DNA of 64,000 nt from Actinomadura barringtoniae (GTDB lineage: Bacteria; Actinomycetota; Actinomycetes; Streptosporangiales; Streptosporangiaceae), in assembly GCF_017573505.1 (NCBI RefSeq), contig NZ_JAGEOJ010000032.1, positions 30,471 through 94,470 on the forward strand, read 5' to 3'. Within the stretch, counting starts at the first letter, position 1. Each line of letters begins with the position of its first letter. The notes below the pieces were generated by a model. The model was given only the letters and a program-made list of their open reading frames with translations, searched no databases and was not told the origin of the DNA. The position numbers and the translations under genes are program-made. Shown piece after piece: positions 52,701-60,184 of this stretch.

Positions 52701-53108
52701 GCCGCCGACGAGGACGCCGCCGAGGACTCCGAGCTCGCCAGGCTCCAGGCGCGGTTCGAGGAGTCGGAGTGGGCGGCGCGCGAGCCGCTCGACATCGAGG
52801 TCCCGTTCGAGACGATCATCGGGGACCGGCTCGTGCGCGGCCGGATGGACGCCGTCTTCGGCGCCGCGGGCGGCGGTTACGAGGTCGTGGACTGGAAGAC
52901 CGGCCGGCCGCCGCAGGGCGACGATGCGCGCTTCGCCTCCGTGCAGCTCGCCGCGTACCGGATGGCCTGGGCGAAGCTGAAGGACGTGCCGGTCGAGAAG
53001 GTCAGCGCCGCGTTCCACTACGTGGGCGACAACGTGACCGTTCGCCCCGCCGACCTGCTGGACGAGGCCGGTCTCGCCGAGCTGCTGGAGCAGATCCCGT
53101 CGGTGTAA
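49746..53108 (+). CDS. adnB: AdnB: lead helicase-nuclease subunit of AdnAB
   Basis: 1120 residues. Helicase motifs: GAGSGKSETMAAR (about 37-49), LTFTRKAAAELG, LLDEYQDTSQAQ (about 271), GDPCQSIYGWRGASAGN, LTVHASKGLEWPVV and VAVTRASALL. The C-terminal nuclease (about 925-1110) has RGRMDAVFGAAGGGYEVVDWKTG and lacks the four-Cys cluster, as in mycobacterial AdnB, which is the leading motor of the heterodimer. ATG 49746 has GGGGA nine bases upstream. It follows adnA after a 165-bp palindrome-rich gap, which is longer than in a tight operon. Confidence 0.93.
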   Translation: MITPAELARLLEIPEPTDEQARVIEAPLAPMAVIAGAGSGKSETMAARVVWLVANGFVRPERVLGLTFTRKAAAELGIRVRKRLDKLKEMLPGDELERLGGEALFDGEPMVSTYHSYAARLFGDHALREALEPTMRLISPAVAWQICSRVVDSYHGPMDKIEWQPDTVTKAVMELSGDLSEHLRTPEDVRRVGQWLDERFASVKKVLKPQRDILAKHAVREQLMPLIEAYGRAKGDREVVDHGDQMSLAARIAYKHPEVGMIERSRFSVVLLDEYQDTSQAQLVLLTSLFSGGHPVTAVGDPCQSIYGWRGASAGNLLRFAHDFPLNAPIADRKPDPAPVVQLSRSFRNGEQILDAAARIQEELRAETAAVPRLVPGAGREGRGRVECALFETIEDEAERIAARIATLMASDPEIAPDGAPQDEPLVYSDIAVLARKRSQFPLIRKALESRAIPVEVVGLGGLLTVPEVQDVVATLRAMHDPTAGASLARLLTGPRWRLGPRDLVALGRRARTLAQEASRDVTPPERPPEEPEASAASEETPPDDPLRQLVSELNQETGSLVDALDDLGPHEAYSPEGFGRLRRLRDELRGLRSQVGLALPDLVNEVERALGLDIEVAARSGLDPVTARADLDAFIDAAATFAGDAEDPTLGAFLAYLKAAETEEFGLEAGRVGETNSVKLLTVHASKGLEWPVVIVPGLSYVPQKSGGPAKGSIFPSPPQNATRWTANPRVLPFMLRGDRADLPVLNGLEKEDLAAFDQACSERDLREERRLAYVAVTRASALLIVTGYWWGSSGRPLGPSPFLEEVRQTCLEGAGQVALWAEPPEEGVTNPLLADPEEAQWPAGPGERGTSDLTARARYEAIVEGAQMVEDAMSGRHRLWAGDEGLEDADRRRMTAWARDVELLLAERDRGRGGDGLQVELPAHLSVSSLVSLAKDPAALARQIRRPMPRPPAPYARRGTAFHAWLESRWGQQRLIDADELPGAADEDAAEDSELARLQARFEESEWAAREPLDIEVPFETIIGDRLVRGRMDAVFGAAGGGYEVVDWKTGRPPQGDDARFASVQLAAYRMAWAKLKDVPVEKVSAAFHYVGDNVTVRPADLLDEAGLAELLEQIPSV

Positions 53109-53203
53109 GGCGTCCAGGAGCGTGTGAGGTTAGCCATTCGGCTCTGTTCACGCTGCGTGCTTTCGGGGATTATCCGTGCAACATCTCCCCACTGAGAGGC
53201 GGC

Positions 53204-53992
53204 GTGCCCGTGACGCATGCGCATGACGACAAGGTCGTACGGGAGTTCTCCAAGCAGGCGTCCACGTTCGGGGACCCGAACCTGAACACGGCGTTCACGG
53301 CACATCTGGCGAAGCTGGTGGAGTTCATCGATCCCGAGCTCGACCTTGAGGACGTCGTGCTGGAGGTGGACGCCGGGACCGGGCTGGTGTCGCGCGCGCT
53401 GGCCCGCCGCGTCCGGCACGTCACGGCGCTCGACCTCACCCCCGCGATGCTGGAGCAGGGCAAGCGCGAGGCCGACCGCGACGCCATCACCAACGTCACG
53501 TTCACGTGCCTGGACGCCACCGGGCTGCCGTATCTCGCCCGTTCGTTCACGCTGGTCGTCACGCGCTTCTCGCTGCACCAGGTCGCCGACCCGGTGACGG
53601 TGGTGCGCGAGATGGTCCGCGTCAGCCGCCCGGGCGCGGCCGTCATCGTGGCCGATCTCGTACGCCCCGAGGGGACGGACGCCGACGTGGACCGGATCGA
53701 GCGGCTGCGCGACCCCTCCCACGGAACGATCCTCGGCTTCGACGCGATCGCGGACCTGCTGACCGAGGCGGGCGCGGAGGTGAAGCGGACCGACCGGTTC
53801 GACGTCGTCCGGCCGCTGGAGCCGTGGATGGCGCAGTCCCGCACGCCCGACGAGGTCGCCTCGGTGATCCGCAAGGAGCTGGAGGCCGAGCTCGCCGGCG
53901 GCGGCCCCGAGACCGGGATGCGGCCGTCGATCGTGGACGGCGAGCTGCACTTCACCCACTCCCAGGGCTTCTTCTGCGCGATCGCCCCCTGA
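53204..53992 (+). CDS. Class I SAM-dependent methyltransferase
   Basis: 262 residues. Motif I is VLEVDAGTGLVSRALA (about 48-63), followed by VTALDLTPAMLEQG, LDATGLPYLARSFTLVVTRFSLHQVADP and MVRVSRPGAAVIVADLV, the UbiE/methyltransferase-11 pattern. Target unknown. GTG 53204 is chosen for its GAGAGG five bases upstream; GTG 53210 is also in frame. Confidence 0.85.
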   Translation: MPVTHAHDDKVVREFSKQASTFGDPNLNTAFTAHLAKLVEFIDPELDLEDVVLEVDAGTGLVSRALARRVRHVTALDLTPAMLEQGKREADRDAITNVTFTCLDATGLPYLARSFTLVVTRFSLHQVADPVTVVREMVRVSRPGAAVIVADLVRPEGTDADVDRIERLRDPSHGTILGFDAIADLLTEAGAEVKRTDRFDVVRPLEPWMAQSRTPDEVASVIRKELEAELAGGGPETGMRPSIVDGELHFTHSQGFFCAIAP

Positions 53993-53995
53993 TCT

Positions 53996-54037
53996 TCGAG
54001 CGAATGTTCGACGGATGTCGGCGGTGGCCGCTATCTT
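53996..54037 (+). promoter_or_regulatory. LexA-like SOS box and -10 element
   Basis: TCGAGCGAATGTTCGA (53996-54011) matches 11 of 12 fixed bases of TCGAAC-N4-GTTCGA. TATCTT (54032-54037) lies 20 bases on and seven bases before the ATG at 54045, so the box covers the -35 region of a probable leaderless promoter. Confidence 0.6.
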
Positions 54038-54044
54038 GTCGAAC

Positions 54045-54431
54045 ATGGGTTCTAACGTGCTCAGTACTCCCCGAGGGGGGACCACCCCCCACGCCCCCCG
54101 CGGCGCGCATGAGGCGGCTTCGCCGCCGAAGTGGCGCCACGCCGATCGCGAACCCGCCGCGCTCGCCATGCGCATCGGTGTCGCGGCGGCCGAGGTCGCC
54201 CTGGCGACGTTCGCCCGCAACATGGACCTGGACGATCTCGGCGAGGACGGCGTGGAGTTCGAGGGTGCCATCGGCCCGCTCGAATGGCCGCTGTTCTCCC
54301 TGGTCATCGACACGCTCGCCGAGTCCCACGCGGGCGACGAGCGGTCGCTGGACGAACGGCGCACCGAGGCGCTGAACGACCTGGCCCGCATCTGCATGGC
54401 GGCCAAGGGGCGTCGCGCCGGCGCCGCCTGA
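54045..54431 (+). CDS. Conserved hypothetical protein, possibly SOS-regulated
   Basis: 128 residues, family not recognised. Basic, Pro-rich N-terminus (STPRGGTTPHAPRG), then a helical domain: MRIGVAAAEVALATFARNMDL, DGVEFEGAIGPLEWPLFSLVIDTLAES and LDERRTEALNDLARICMAAKG. No membrane segment or cysteine cluster. ATG 54045 is supported by the TATCTT element seven bases upstream; ATG 54015 is possible. The LexA-like box suggests DNA-damage induction, and adnAB lies 1 kb upstream. Function unknown. Confidence 0.65.
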   Translation: MGSNVLSTPRGGTTPHAPRGAHEAASPPKWRHADREPAALAMRIGVAAAEVALATFARNMDLDDLGEDGVEFEGAIGPLEWPLFSLVIDTLAESHAGDERSLDERRTEALNDLARICMAAKGRRAGAA

Positions 54432-54451
54432 TCCAGAGCCCACCCCGATCC

Positions 54452-54480
54452 GTGATCTGTTGATCACGCTCGGTTATCGT
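54452..54480 (+). promoter_or_regulatory. Palindrome and -10 element before antiporter gene
   Basis: GTGATC-TGTT-GATCAC (54452-54467) is a perfect 6-bp dyad followed eight bases on by TATCGT (54475-54480), itself seven bases before the GTG start. Looks like an operator over the -35 region of a leaderless promoter. Confidence 0.45.
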
Positions 54481-54487
54481 CGGTCGG

Positions 54488-55702
54488 GTGTCGAGTTCGG
54501 CTTACACCTTCTCCGCGGTCGCCATCGTGGCGGCGGGCGTCGTCGCGCCCCGCCTGTCGGACGCGTTCTCGCGCTGGATCCCGGTGCCCTCGGTGGTGCT
54601 GGAGATCGTGCTCGGCATCCTGATCGGCCCGGTCGTGCTGGGCTGGGCGAAGGAGGGGCCGTTCATCGGCCAGCTCGCCGACTTCGGGCTCGCCGTGCTC
54701 ATGTTCCTGGCCGGCTATGAGATCGAGTTCGACCGGATCCGCGGCGGGCCGCTGAAGCTGGCCGTCTCGGGATGGCTGGTCTCGCTCTGTCTCGGGCTCG
54801 GCGCGGGGCTGCTGTTCCAGGGCTGGGACGTGCTGGCCGTCGTGGTCGGGCTGTGCCTCACCACGACCGCGCTCGGCACGATCCTGCCGATGCTGCACGA
54901 CGCCGGCGCGCTGCCGACGCCGTTCGGCGCGCGGGCGATGGCGATCGGCGCGCTCGGCGAGTGCGGGCCCATCGTCGCCATCGCGGTGCTGCTCGGCGGC
55001 GACCAGCCCGCCAAGACCATCACGCTGCTCGCGGTGTTCGCGGTCATCACGGTGACGGCGGCGATCGTGGCGGTGCGGGGCCGGCGCAACCCGCAGGTGG
55101 CCCGGATGATCCGCGCGACGCTCACCACCAGCGCGCAGCTGGCGATCCGGCTGGCCATGTTCATGATCGTGCTGATGCTGTGGATCGCGGACTCGTTCGG
55201 GCTGGACGTGCTGCTCGGCGCGTTCGCCGCGGGCATCATCGAGCGGCTGGCGATCGAGGCCGCCGACAGCCCGCGCACCCAGGAGGTGGTGAAGTCCAAG
55301 CTGGAGGCGATCGGCTACGGCTTCCTGGTGCCGTTCTTCTTCGTGGTGAGCGGCATGCGGCTCGATCTGGCCGCGCTCGCCGAGGACCCGTGGGACCTCG
55401 CGCTGATCCCGCTGTTCCTGCTGCTGTTCCTGGTCGTGCGCGGCGGCCCGACGATGCTGCTGCACCGGCGCGACCTGCCGTCCGGCGAACGCAGGGCCCT
55501 GTCGCTGCTGGCGTCCTCCGCGCTGCCGCTGGTCGTGGTCATCACCACGCTGGGAGTCGAGGAGCACAACCTGAAGCCGAGCATCGCCGCCGCGCTGGTG
55601 TGCGCGGGCATGCTCTCGGTGCTCATCTTCCCGCTGGTGGCCCTGCGGTTGCGCGAGTACTCGGTGCGCGGGGCGGGCCTGGAGAGCGGCGACGCGCTAT
55701 GA
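54488..55702 (+). CDS. CPA2-type cation:proton antiporter
   Basis: 404 residues, about twelve hydrophobic segments. Matches the Na+/H+ or K+/H+ exchanger family: PSVVLEIVLGILIGPVVLGW, FGLAVLMFLAGYEIEFD, IGALGECGPIVAIAVLL and LLGAFAAGIIERL, with a final LRLREYSVRG tail. No TrkA-N domain. Start GTG 54488 follows a -10-like TATCGT by seven bases. The stop overlaps an ATG (ATGA) that opens a 35-codon repeat frame. Role: ion and pH homeostasis in the membrane. Confidence 0.88.
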   Translation: MSSSAYTFSAVAIVAAGVVAPRLSDAFSRWIPVPSVVLEIVLGILIGPVVLGWAKEGPFIGQLADFGLAVLMFLAGYEIEFDRIRGGPLKLAVSGWLVSLCLGLGAGLLFQGWDVLAVVVGLCLTTTALGTILPMLHDAGALPTPFGARAMAIGALGECGPIVAIAVLLGGDQPAKTITLLAVFAVITVTAAIVAVRGRRNPQVARMIRATLTTSAQLAIRLAMFMIVLMLWIADSFGLDVLLGAFAAGIIERLAIEAADSPRTQEVVKSKLEAIGYGFLVPFFFVVSGMRLDLAALAEDPWDLALIPLFLLLFLVVRGGPTMLLHRRDLPSGERRALSLLASSALPLVVVITTLGVEEHNLKPSIAAALVCAGMLSVLIFPLVALRLREYSVRGAGLESGDAL

Positions 55703-55806
55703 GCGCTGAGAATTCGGGCGGCGGGGTCGGCTTCGGAGGGCCGTCGGCTGGGGTCGGCTTCGCAGCGCCGTCGGCTGGGGTCAGCTTCGGAGCGCCTTCG
55801 ACCTGA
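55699..55806 (+). CDS. 35-codon Gly/Pro repeat frame, coding status doubtful
   Basis: ATG at 55699 overlaps the antiporter stop (ATGA). The frame encodes three 9-residue repeats like GVGFGGPSA. The repeats are a 27-bp tandem triplication that includes the end of the convergent acyl-CoA synthetase gene, so the frame may be only a by-product of that duplication. Confidence 0.3.
   Translation: MSAENSGGGVGFGGPSAGVGFAAPSAGVSFGAPST
55723..55803. repeat. Three tandem 27-bp units over a stop codon
   Basis: Units at 55723-55749, 55750-55776 and 55777-55803, each beginning GGGGTCRGCTTCGSAGSGCC. The third contains the stop codon and last codons of the acyl-CoA synthetase on the minus strand. Confidence 0.92.
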
Positions 55807-57385
55807 CCTTGCCGGTGCTGGTGCGGGGGAGTTCGTCGACGAAGTGCACGTCGCGGGGGACCTTGTAGCGGGCCAGGTGCCTCTTCACGTACGCCTTGAG
55901 GGCGTCCTCGGTGACGTCCGGGGCGGCCTCGGTCCGTACGACGTAGGCGACCAGCCGCTGGCCGAACGCCTCGTCGTCCACGCCCGTGACGGCGACCTCG
56001 GCGACGCCCGGATGTCCGCCGAGCAGGTCCTCGACCTCGGCGGGGAAGACGTTCTCGCCGCCGGAGACGATCATGTCGTCGGCGCGGCCGTCGATGAACA
56101 GCCGGCCCTCGTCGTCGAAGTGCCCGAGGTCGCCGGTGCTGGTCAGCCCGTCCCGTACGGCCTTGCCGCCGCCCCCGGTGTAGCCCGCGAACCGCAGCCC
56201 GCCGCCGGTGTGGATCTCGCCGACCTCGCCGGCCGGCAGCTCGCGCCCGTCGGGGTCGAGGATCTTGATGGTGAGGCGGTACGAGGGCCTGCCGACCGTG
56301 CCGGGCGCGGCGCGCAGGTCCTCGGGCGTGGCGATCGTCGCCCAGCCGGTCTCGGTCGCGCCGTACAGGTTGTGCAGCACGTCGCCGAAGCGGGACGTGA
56401 ACGCCTCGGACAGGTGCGGGAGCAGGGCCGACCCGCCGCAGACGACCACCTGGAGGGACGCGGGGGTCGAATGATCGTCGGCGGCGTCCAGGACGCGCTG
56501 GAGCATCACCGGGACGGCGACCAGCGCCTCGGCCTGGAGGTCCTCGATCGCCTCCAGGACCTGTACCGGGTCGAAGCGGCGGAAAAGGATCAGGGGCATC
56601 CCCATACCCAGCGCCACCGACGCGTACGCGAAGCCCAGCACGTGGAACATCGGCGGACCGACGACGATCGGCGCCCCGGACCTCAGCGGGACCCGCATCA
56701 GGTGGGTGAGCCCGGCCGGGATCATCGAGGCGAGCGAGATGTCATGCCTGGCGCCCTTGGGGGTCCCGGTCGTCCCGGACGTCATCACGATGACCTTGCT
56801 GGGCCTGCCCGGGCGGAGCGGCCTGGGCTCGGTCGTCGCGGCGAGATCGTCGATCGACTGGTGCTCACCGTCGCCGTCCACCCAGGCGTGCACGCGCTGC
56901 CCGGCGAACGCCGACTCGTCCACCACCGGGTCGAACTCCTGGTCGTGGATCAGCAGCGCCACGCCCTCGCGTTCGGCGACCTGGCCGAGCTGGGTGGCCG
57001 AGAAGTCGGTGTTCAGCAGCACGACGTCGCCGCCGAGCCGGGACGCGGCGAGCACCGCCGTGACGAACCACCGGTGGTTGCGGCACAGCACGCCGACGCG
57101 GTCGCCCTCGTCGATCCGTTCGGTCAGCGCGGTCGCCAGGGCGGCGGCGCGGTGTTCCAGCTCGGCGTAGGTGAGCGAGCCGCGCTCGTCGACGATCGCC
57201 GTACGGTCGGGGTAGCGCAGCGCCGCCATCGCGCCGACCGTGCCGGGGTTCGGGCCGAACCGGACGTACTGGAACGGCAGGCGCGCGGCGCGGTCCGGCC
57301 GGATCGGGTGGAGCATCCCGACGTCGCGCACCGCCCGGGTCGCCCGGAGGCCCAGTCCCGCAAGCTCTCGCACCCGGTGCAGCAC
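55781..57385 (-). CDS. Acyl-CoA synthetase (AMP-forming)
   Basis: 534 residues of the ANL superfamily. ATP motif VMTSGTTGTPKGA (about 190-202), YGATETGWATI (A5), STGDLGHFDDEGRLFIDGRADDMIVSGGENVFP (A7-A8 hinge) and the catalytic Lys in PRTSTGKVRSKAL at the C-terminus. It adenylates a carboxylic acid and transfers it to CoA; chain length cannot be read, though the N-terminus resembles long-chain fatty acyl-CoA ligases. Start GTG 57385 has AAGGAG six bases upstream. The last codons lie in a 27-bp triplication. Confidence 0.9.
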   Translation of the reverse strand: MLHRVRELAGLGLRATRAVRDVGMLHPIRPDRAARLPFQYVRFGPNPGTVGAMAALRYPDRTAIVDERGSLTYAELEHRAAALATALTERIDEGDRVGVLCRNHRWFVTAVLAASRLGGDVVLLNTDFSATQLGQVAEREGVALLIHDQEFDPVVDESAFAGQRVHAWVDGDGEHQSIDDLAATTEPRPLRPGRPSKVIVMTSGTTGTPKGARHDISLASMIPAGLTHLMRVPLRSGAPIVVGPPMFHVLGFAYASVALGMGMPLILFRRFDPVQVLEAIEDLQAEALVAVPVMLQRVLDAADDHSTPASLQVVVCGGSALLPHLSEAFTSRFGDVLHNLYGATETGWATIATPEDLRAAPGTVGRPSYRLTIKILDPDGRELPAGEVGEIHTGGGLRFAGYTGGGGKAVRDGLTSTGDLGHFDDEGRLFIDGRADDMIVSGGENVFPAEVEDLLGGHPGVAEVAVTGVDDEAFGQRLVAYVVRTEAAPDVTEDALKAYVKRHLARYKVPRDVHFVDELPRTSTGKVRSKALRS

Positions 57386-57552
57386 GTCTGTCTCCTTTGT
57401 CCGTCCGGAGGGGGAGTGTCCGGGGTGGGAGGGGTCTGCCACATACCCGTTCTCCAGTAGATCACCCCGGAAAAGGTCAAGAGTTCACCGGGTGCAGGGC
57501 GAGGAGCGGCCGCGGTGGATCGGGCCGGGCGCGGCGCGGGGACGTACCGTTC

Positions 57553-58410
57553 GTGCACGCGAACGGACTCAAGACCGCGATGCTCATCGGCGGCCTCTCC
57601 GCGCTCGTTCTCGCGGTGGGCTGGCTGGTGGGCGGTTCGACCGGGCTGACCATCGCCCTGGTCATCGCCCTGGTCACCAACGGCATCGCCTACTTCTACA
57701 GCGACAAGCTCGCGCTGCGCTCCATGCGGGCGCACCCGGTCAGCGAGGCGGAGGCGCCCGGGCTCTACGCGATGGTGCGGGAGCTGGCCACCACCGCGCG
57801 CCAGCCGATGCCGCGGCTGTACGTGTCGGAGACGGCCGCGCCCAACGCGTTCGCCACCGGCCGCAACCCGAAGAACGCGGCGGTCTGCTGCACGCGCGGC
57901 ATCCTGCAGCTGCTCGACCAGCGGGAGCTGCGCGCGGTGCTCGGGCACGAGCTGTCGCACGTCTACAACCGCGACATCCTCATCTCGTCCGTGGCCGCCG
58001 CGCTCGCCACCGTCATCACCTATCTGTCGCACATGATGCTCTTCACCGGCGGCCGGAACGACCGGGGCGGCGGATCGCCGCTCGGCGCACTCTTCATGAT
58101 CGTCCTCGGTCCGCTGGCCGCCGGGGTCGTCCGGATGGCGATCTCGCGGACCCGCGAATACCAGGCCGACCAGTCCGGCGCCGAACTCAGCCAGGACCCG
58201 CTGGCCCTGGCGAGCGCGCTCCGCAAGATCGAGACCGGTGCCCAGGCCCGGCCGCTGCCCCAGGACAGCTCGATCGTCTCGACCAGCTCCCTGATGATCG
58301 CCAACCCGTTCCGCGGCGGCGGGATGTCGTCGCTGTTCGCGACGCACCCGCCGATGGCCGACCGGATCGCGCGGCTGGAGCAGATGGCCGGCCGGCGCCT
58401 GCCCGGCTGA
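57553..58410 (+). CDS. htpX: HtpX-like M48 membrane metalloprotease
   Basis: 285 residues. Two N-terminal transmembrane helices (about 8-25 and 28-48), then RLYVSETAAPNAFATGRNPKNAAVCCTRGIL, the zinc motif LGHELSHVYNRD (HExxH with Glu catalytic) and the third ligand Glu in SRTREYQADQSG, plus two more membrane segments between. HtpX degrades misfolded membrane proteins with its active site facing the cytosol. GTG 57553 (HANGLKTAMLIGG) is the usual N-terminus. Convergent with the siderophore genes. Confidence 0.92.
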   Translation: MHANGLKTAMLIGGLSALVLAVGWLVGGSTGLTIALVIALVTNGIAYFYSDKLALRSMRAHPVSEAEAPGLYAMVRELATTARQPMPRLYVSETAAPNAFATGRNPKNAAVCCTRGILQLLDQRELRAVLGHELSHVYNRDILISSVAAALATVITYLSHMMLFTGGRNDRGGGSPLGALFMIVLGPLAAGVVRMAISRTREYQADQSGAELSQDPLALASALRKIETGAQARPLPQDSSIVSTSSLMIANPFRGGGMSSLFATHPPMADRIARLEQMAGRRLPG

Positions 58411-58424
58411 GCCGTTCCTGAGTC

Positions 58425-58444
58425 AGTTCAGTTCAGTTCAGATC
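58425..58444. repeat. AGTTC pentanucleotide repeat over a stop codon
   Basis: AGTTC three times plus AGATC at 58425-58444. The stop codon of the minus-strand IucA/IucC gene (58433-58435) lies inside. Confidence 0.8.
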
Positions 58445-60184
58445 GGGCGCGGGCTGGGCCAGTGGGTTGGGCGTCGGAACGTAGGTCGCGCCTCGATCGG
58501 CCGAACGCGCCCAGCGGGCCCGCAGGTTGGCCTTGGCCGGGAGCGGAACGCCGGCGAGAAGCGCGCGCATCTCCGGCCGGTCGTGGCCGAAGTGCTTGCG
58601 TGCGACCTGCCAGAGCGTGCGGTCCACGGCCGGATGCAGGTCGGCGACCGCGGCGGCCACCTCGGTCAGATGGTTGACCAGCAGGCAGTAGACGACCCGG
58701 TTCCAGCCGCGGTCGGCGTCGTACGTCATCGCCTCGCGGACCTGCGCCGGGAGGCCGGACAGGTCCCAGCGGCCGTCGACGAGCTTGGTGCCTTCCAGAT
58801 CGCGGAACACGGCCTGTACCGGCATGCCGTCGCCGTCCACCGCGATCAGGACGTTCTGCAGATGCGGCTCCAGCACGATGCCGTGATCGAAGAACGCGTG
58901 CAGCACGGGCGGCGCGACGTGCCGGACATAGGCGTCCCACCAGGCGATCGCGCCGTCGGGCGTCTCGAGCGCGGGCAGCGTCGCCAGGTGGGCGGAGTAC
59001 GGGTCGGTCAGGGCGGCGGCGAGCAGCGGCGTGCCCGGCAGGTCGCCGACGCCCTGGCGAAGGATCACGCCCAGGCCCTCGTACAGGCGCTGGTCGGCGA
59101 GCGCCACGCTGCGGTACGCGGGCTCGGCGAGGAACGTCGCGCCTCCGGATGCTGCGGTTCGCAGGCGGTCGAAGACCGGGCCGACGAGCTTGTTGAGGAC
59201 GGTCGCGCCGGTGAGCTCGTACCAGGCGTTCTTGCGCACGCAGTTGGTGATGCGGACGTCCAGGCTGAACTTGCAGAACACGTCGGCGGCCGGGAGATAG
59301 GCCGTGCGGACCGAGGACGTCGGGAACGCGTCCGGCGCGGCCGGGCCGAGGTCCTGGATCAGGCCCGCGGCGAACGCGCGGCGCAGCATCGGGCGTTCGG
59401 CGAGGAGGCGGAGCTGCCACGGGTGTGCGGGCAGGAGCGTGTGGCCCTGGGGCGGGGGCGGGCCCAGCTCGTCCAGCTTGGCGAACGCCTGCGGGTCGCC
59501 CTCCTGCGCGAGAACGTCGTCCCGTACGGCGAGCCAGCGCGGGTGGAAGCTCGCACCGGCCTCGGGCGCGTACGCCAGCCAGTCGGTGGGCGAGCCCTGG
59601 CGCGCCTTGGGCGACGGGTGGAAGCGATGCCCGGCGATGAGCGACTGCTCGGAGTCCAGGTAGCGATTCTCCGGCGGGCCGTTCTCTGTGGGGCCGTTCT
59701 CTGTGGGGCCGCTGTCTGTGAGGCCGCTGTCTGTGGGCTCGGCGGGGGCGGAACGCTTTGTGAGGATGGACTCGAGTGCGGCGTGGCTGTCGGCCACCTG
59801 GCCGAGGAACTCCGGGTTGGCCCGGCCGGTCGCCAGCTCCAGCTCGCCCGCGATGAGAGAGGCGAGCCGGTCCCAGCGCGCCGTGATCCACTCGCCGTCG
59901 CGGCGCTCCTCGTACGGCGGCGCCAGGCGGTAGGTGGCGCCGACCGGCGGTCTGGCGAGCGCCGCGCGCAGCGTCACCCCGACCCGCGGCAGCCTGGCGA
60001 CCAGGTGCGCCTCGTCCGGCCACACCTGCTGCTCGGGCGCGCAGACCTCGCGGATCAGGCAGTTGAGCAGCGCGGCCGCCGTCGCCTCGGCGGCCGCGCC
60101 GGCGGCGGTACGGGTGTCGTCGCCCGCCGTCGCGCCGGTGTCGGCGCTGGTCGTCGAGTGGATCGTCGAGTGGGTCAGGAGCAC
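58433..60184 (-). CDS. IucA/IucC-family siderophore synthetase (second)
   Basis: 583 residues. NIS synthetase motifs: SLIAGHRFHPSPKARQG (phosphate-binding HPxxKxRxG, near 185), TSSVRTAYLPAADVFCKFSLDVRITNCVRKN, GIVLEPHLQNVLIA and VFRDLEGTKLV, followed by a C-terminal FhuF-like part. It activates a carboxylate (usually citrate or a citrate half-amide) as an acyl-adenylate and condenses it with an amine or alcohol. A linker near 155-180 has four 5-residue repeats (TDSGL, TDSGP, TENGP, TENGP) from a 15-bp DNA repeat. GTG 60184 overlaps the preceding synthetase stop by ten bases. Last gene of the iron-box operon. Confidence 0.9.
   Translation of the reverse strand: MLLTHSTIHSTTSADTGATAGDDTRTAAGAAAEATAAALLNCLIREVCAPEQQVWPDEAHLVARLPRVGVTLRAALARPPVGATYRLAPPYEERRDGEWITARWDRLASLIAGELELATGRANPEFLGQVADSHAALESILTKRSAPAEPTDSGLTDSGPTENGPTENGPPENRYLDSEQSLIAGHRFHPSPKARQGSPTDWLAYAPEAGASFHPRWLAVRDDVLAQEGDPQAFAKLDELGPPPPQGHTLLPAHPWQLRLLAERPMLRRAFAAGLIQDLGPAAPDAFPTSSVRTAYLPAADVFCKFSLDVRITNCVRKNAWYELTGATVLNKLVGPVFDRLRTAASGGATFLAEPAYRSVALADQRLYEGLGVILRQGVGDLPGTPLLAAALTDPYSAHLATLPALETPDGAIAWWDAYVRHVAPPVLHAFFDHGIVLEPHLQNVLIAVDGDGMPVQAVFRDLEGTKLVDGRWDLSGLPAQVREAMTYDADRGWNRVVYCLLVNHLTEVAAAVADLHPAVDRTLWQVARKHFGHDRPEMRALLAGVPLPAKANLRARWARSADRGATYVPTPNPLAQPAPDLN
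59676..59735. repeat. In-frame 15-bp repeat, four copies, inside the synthetase gene
   Basis: GGGCCGTTCTCTGTG exactly at 59676-59690 and 59691-59705, then two variants to 59735. Encodes a pentapeptide linker, so length variation would stay in frame. Confidence 0.9.
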
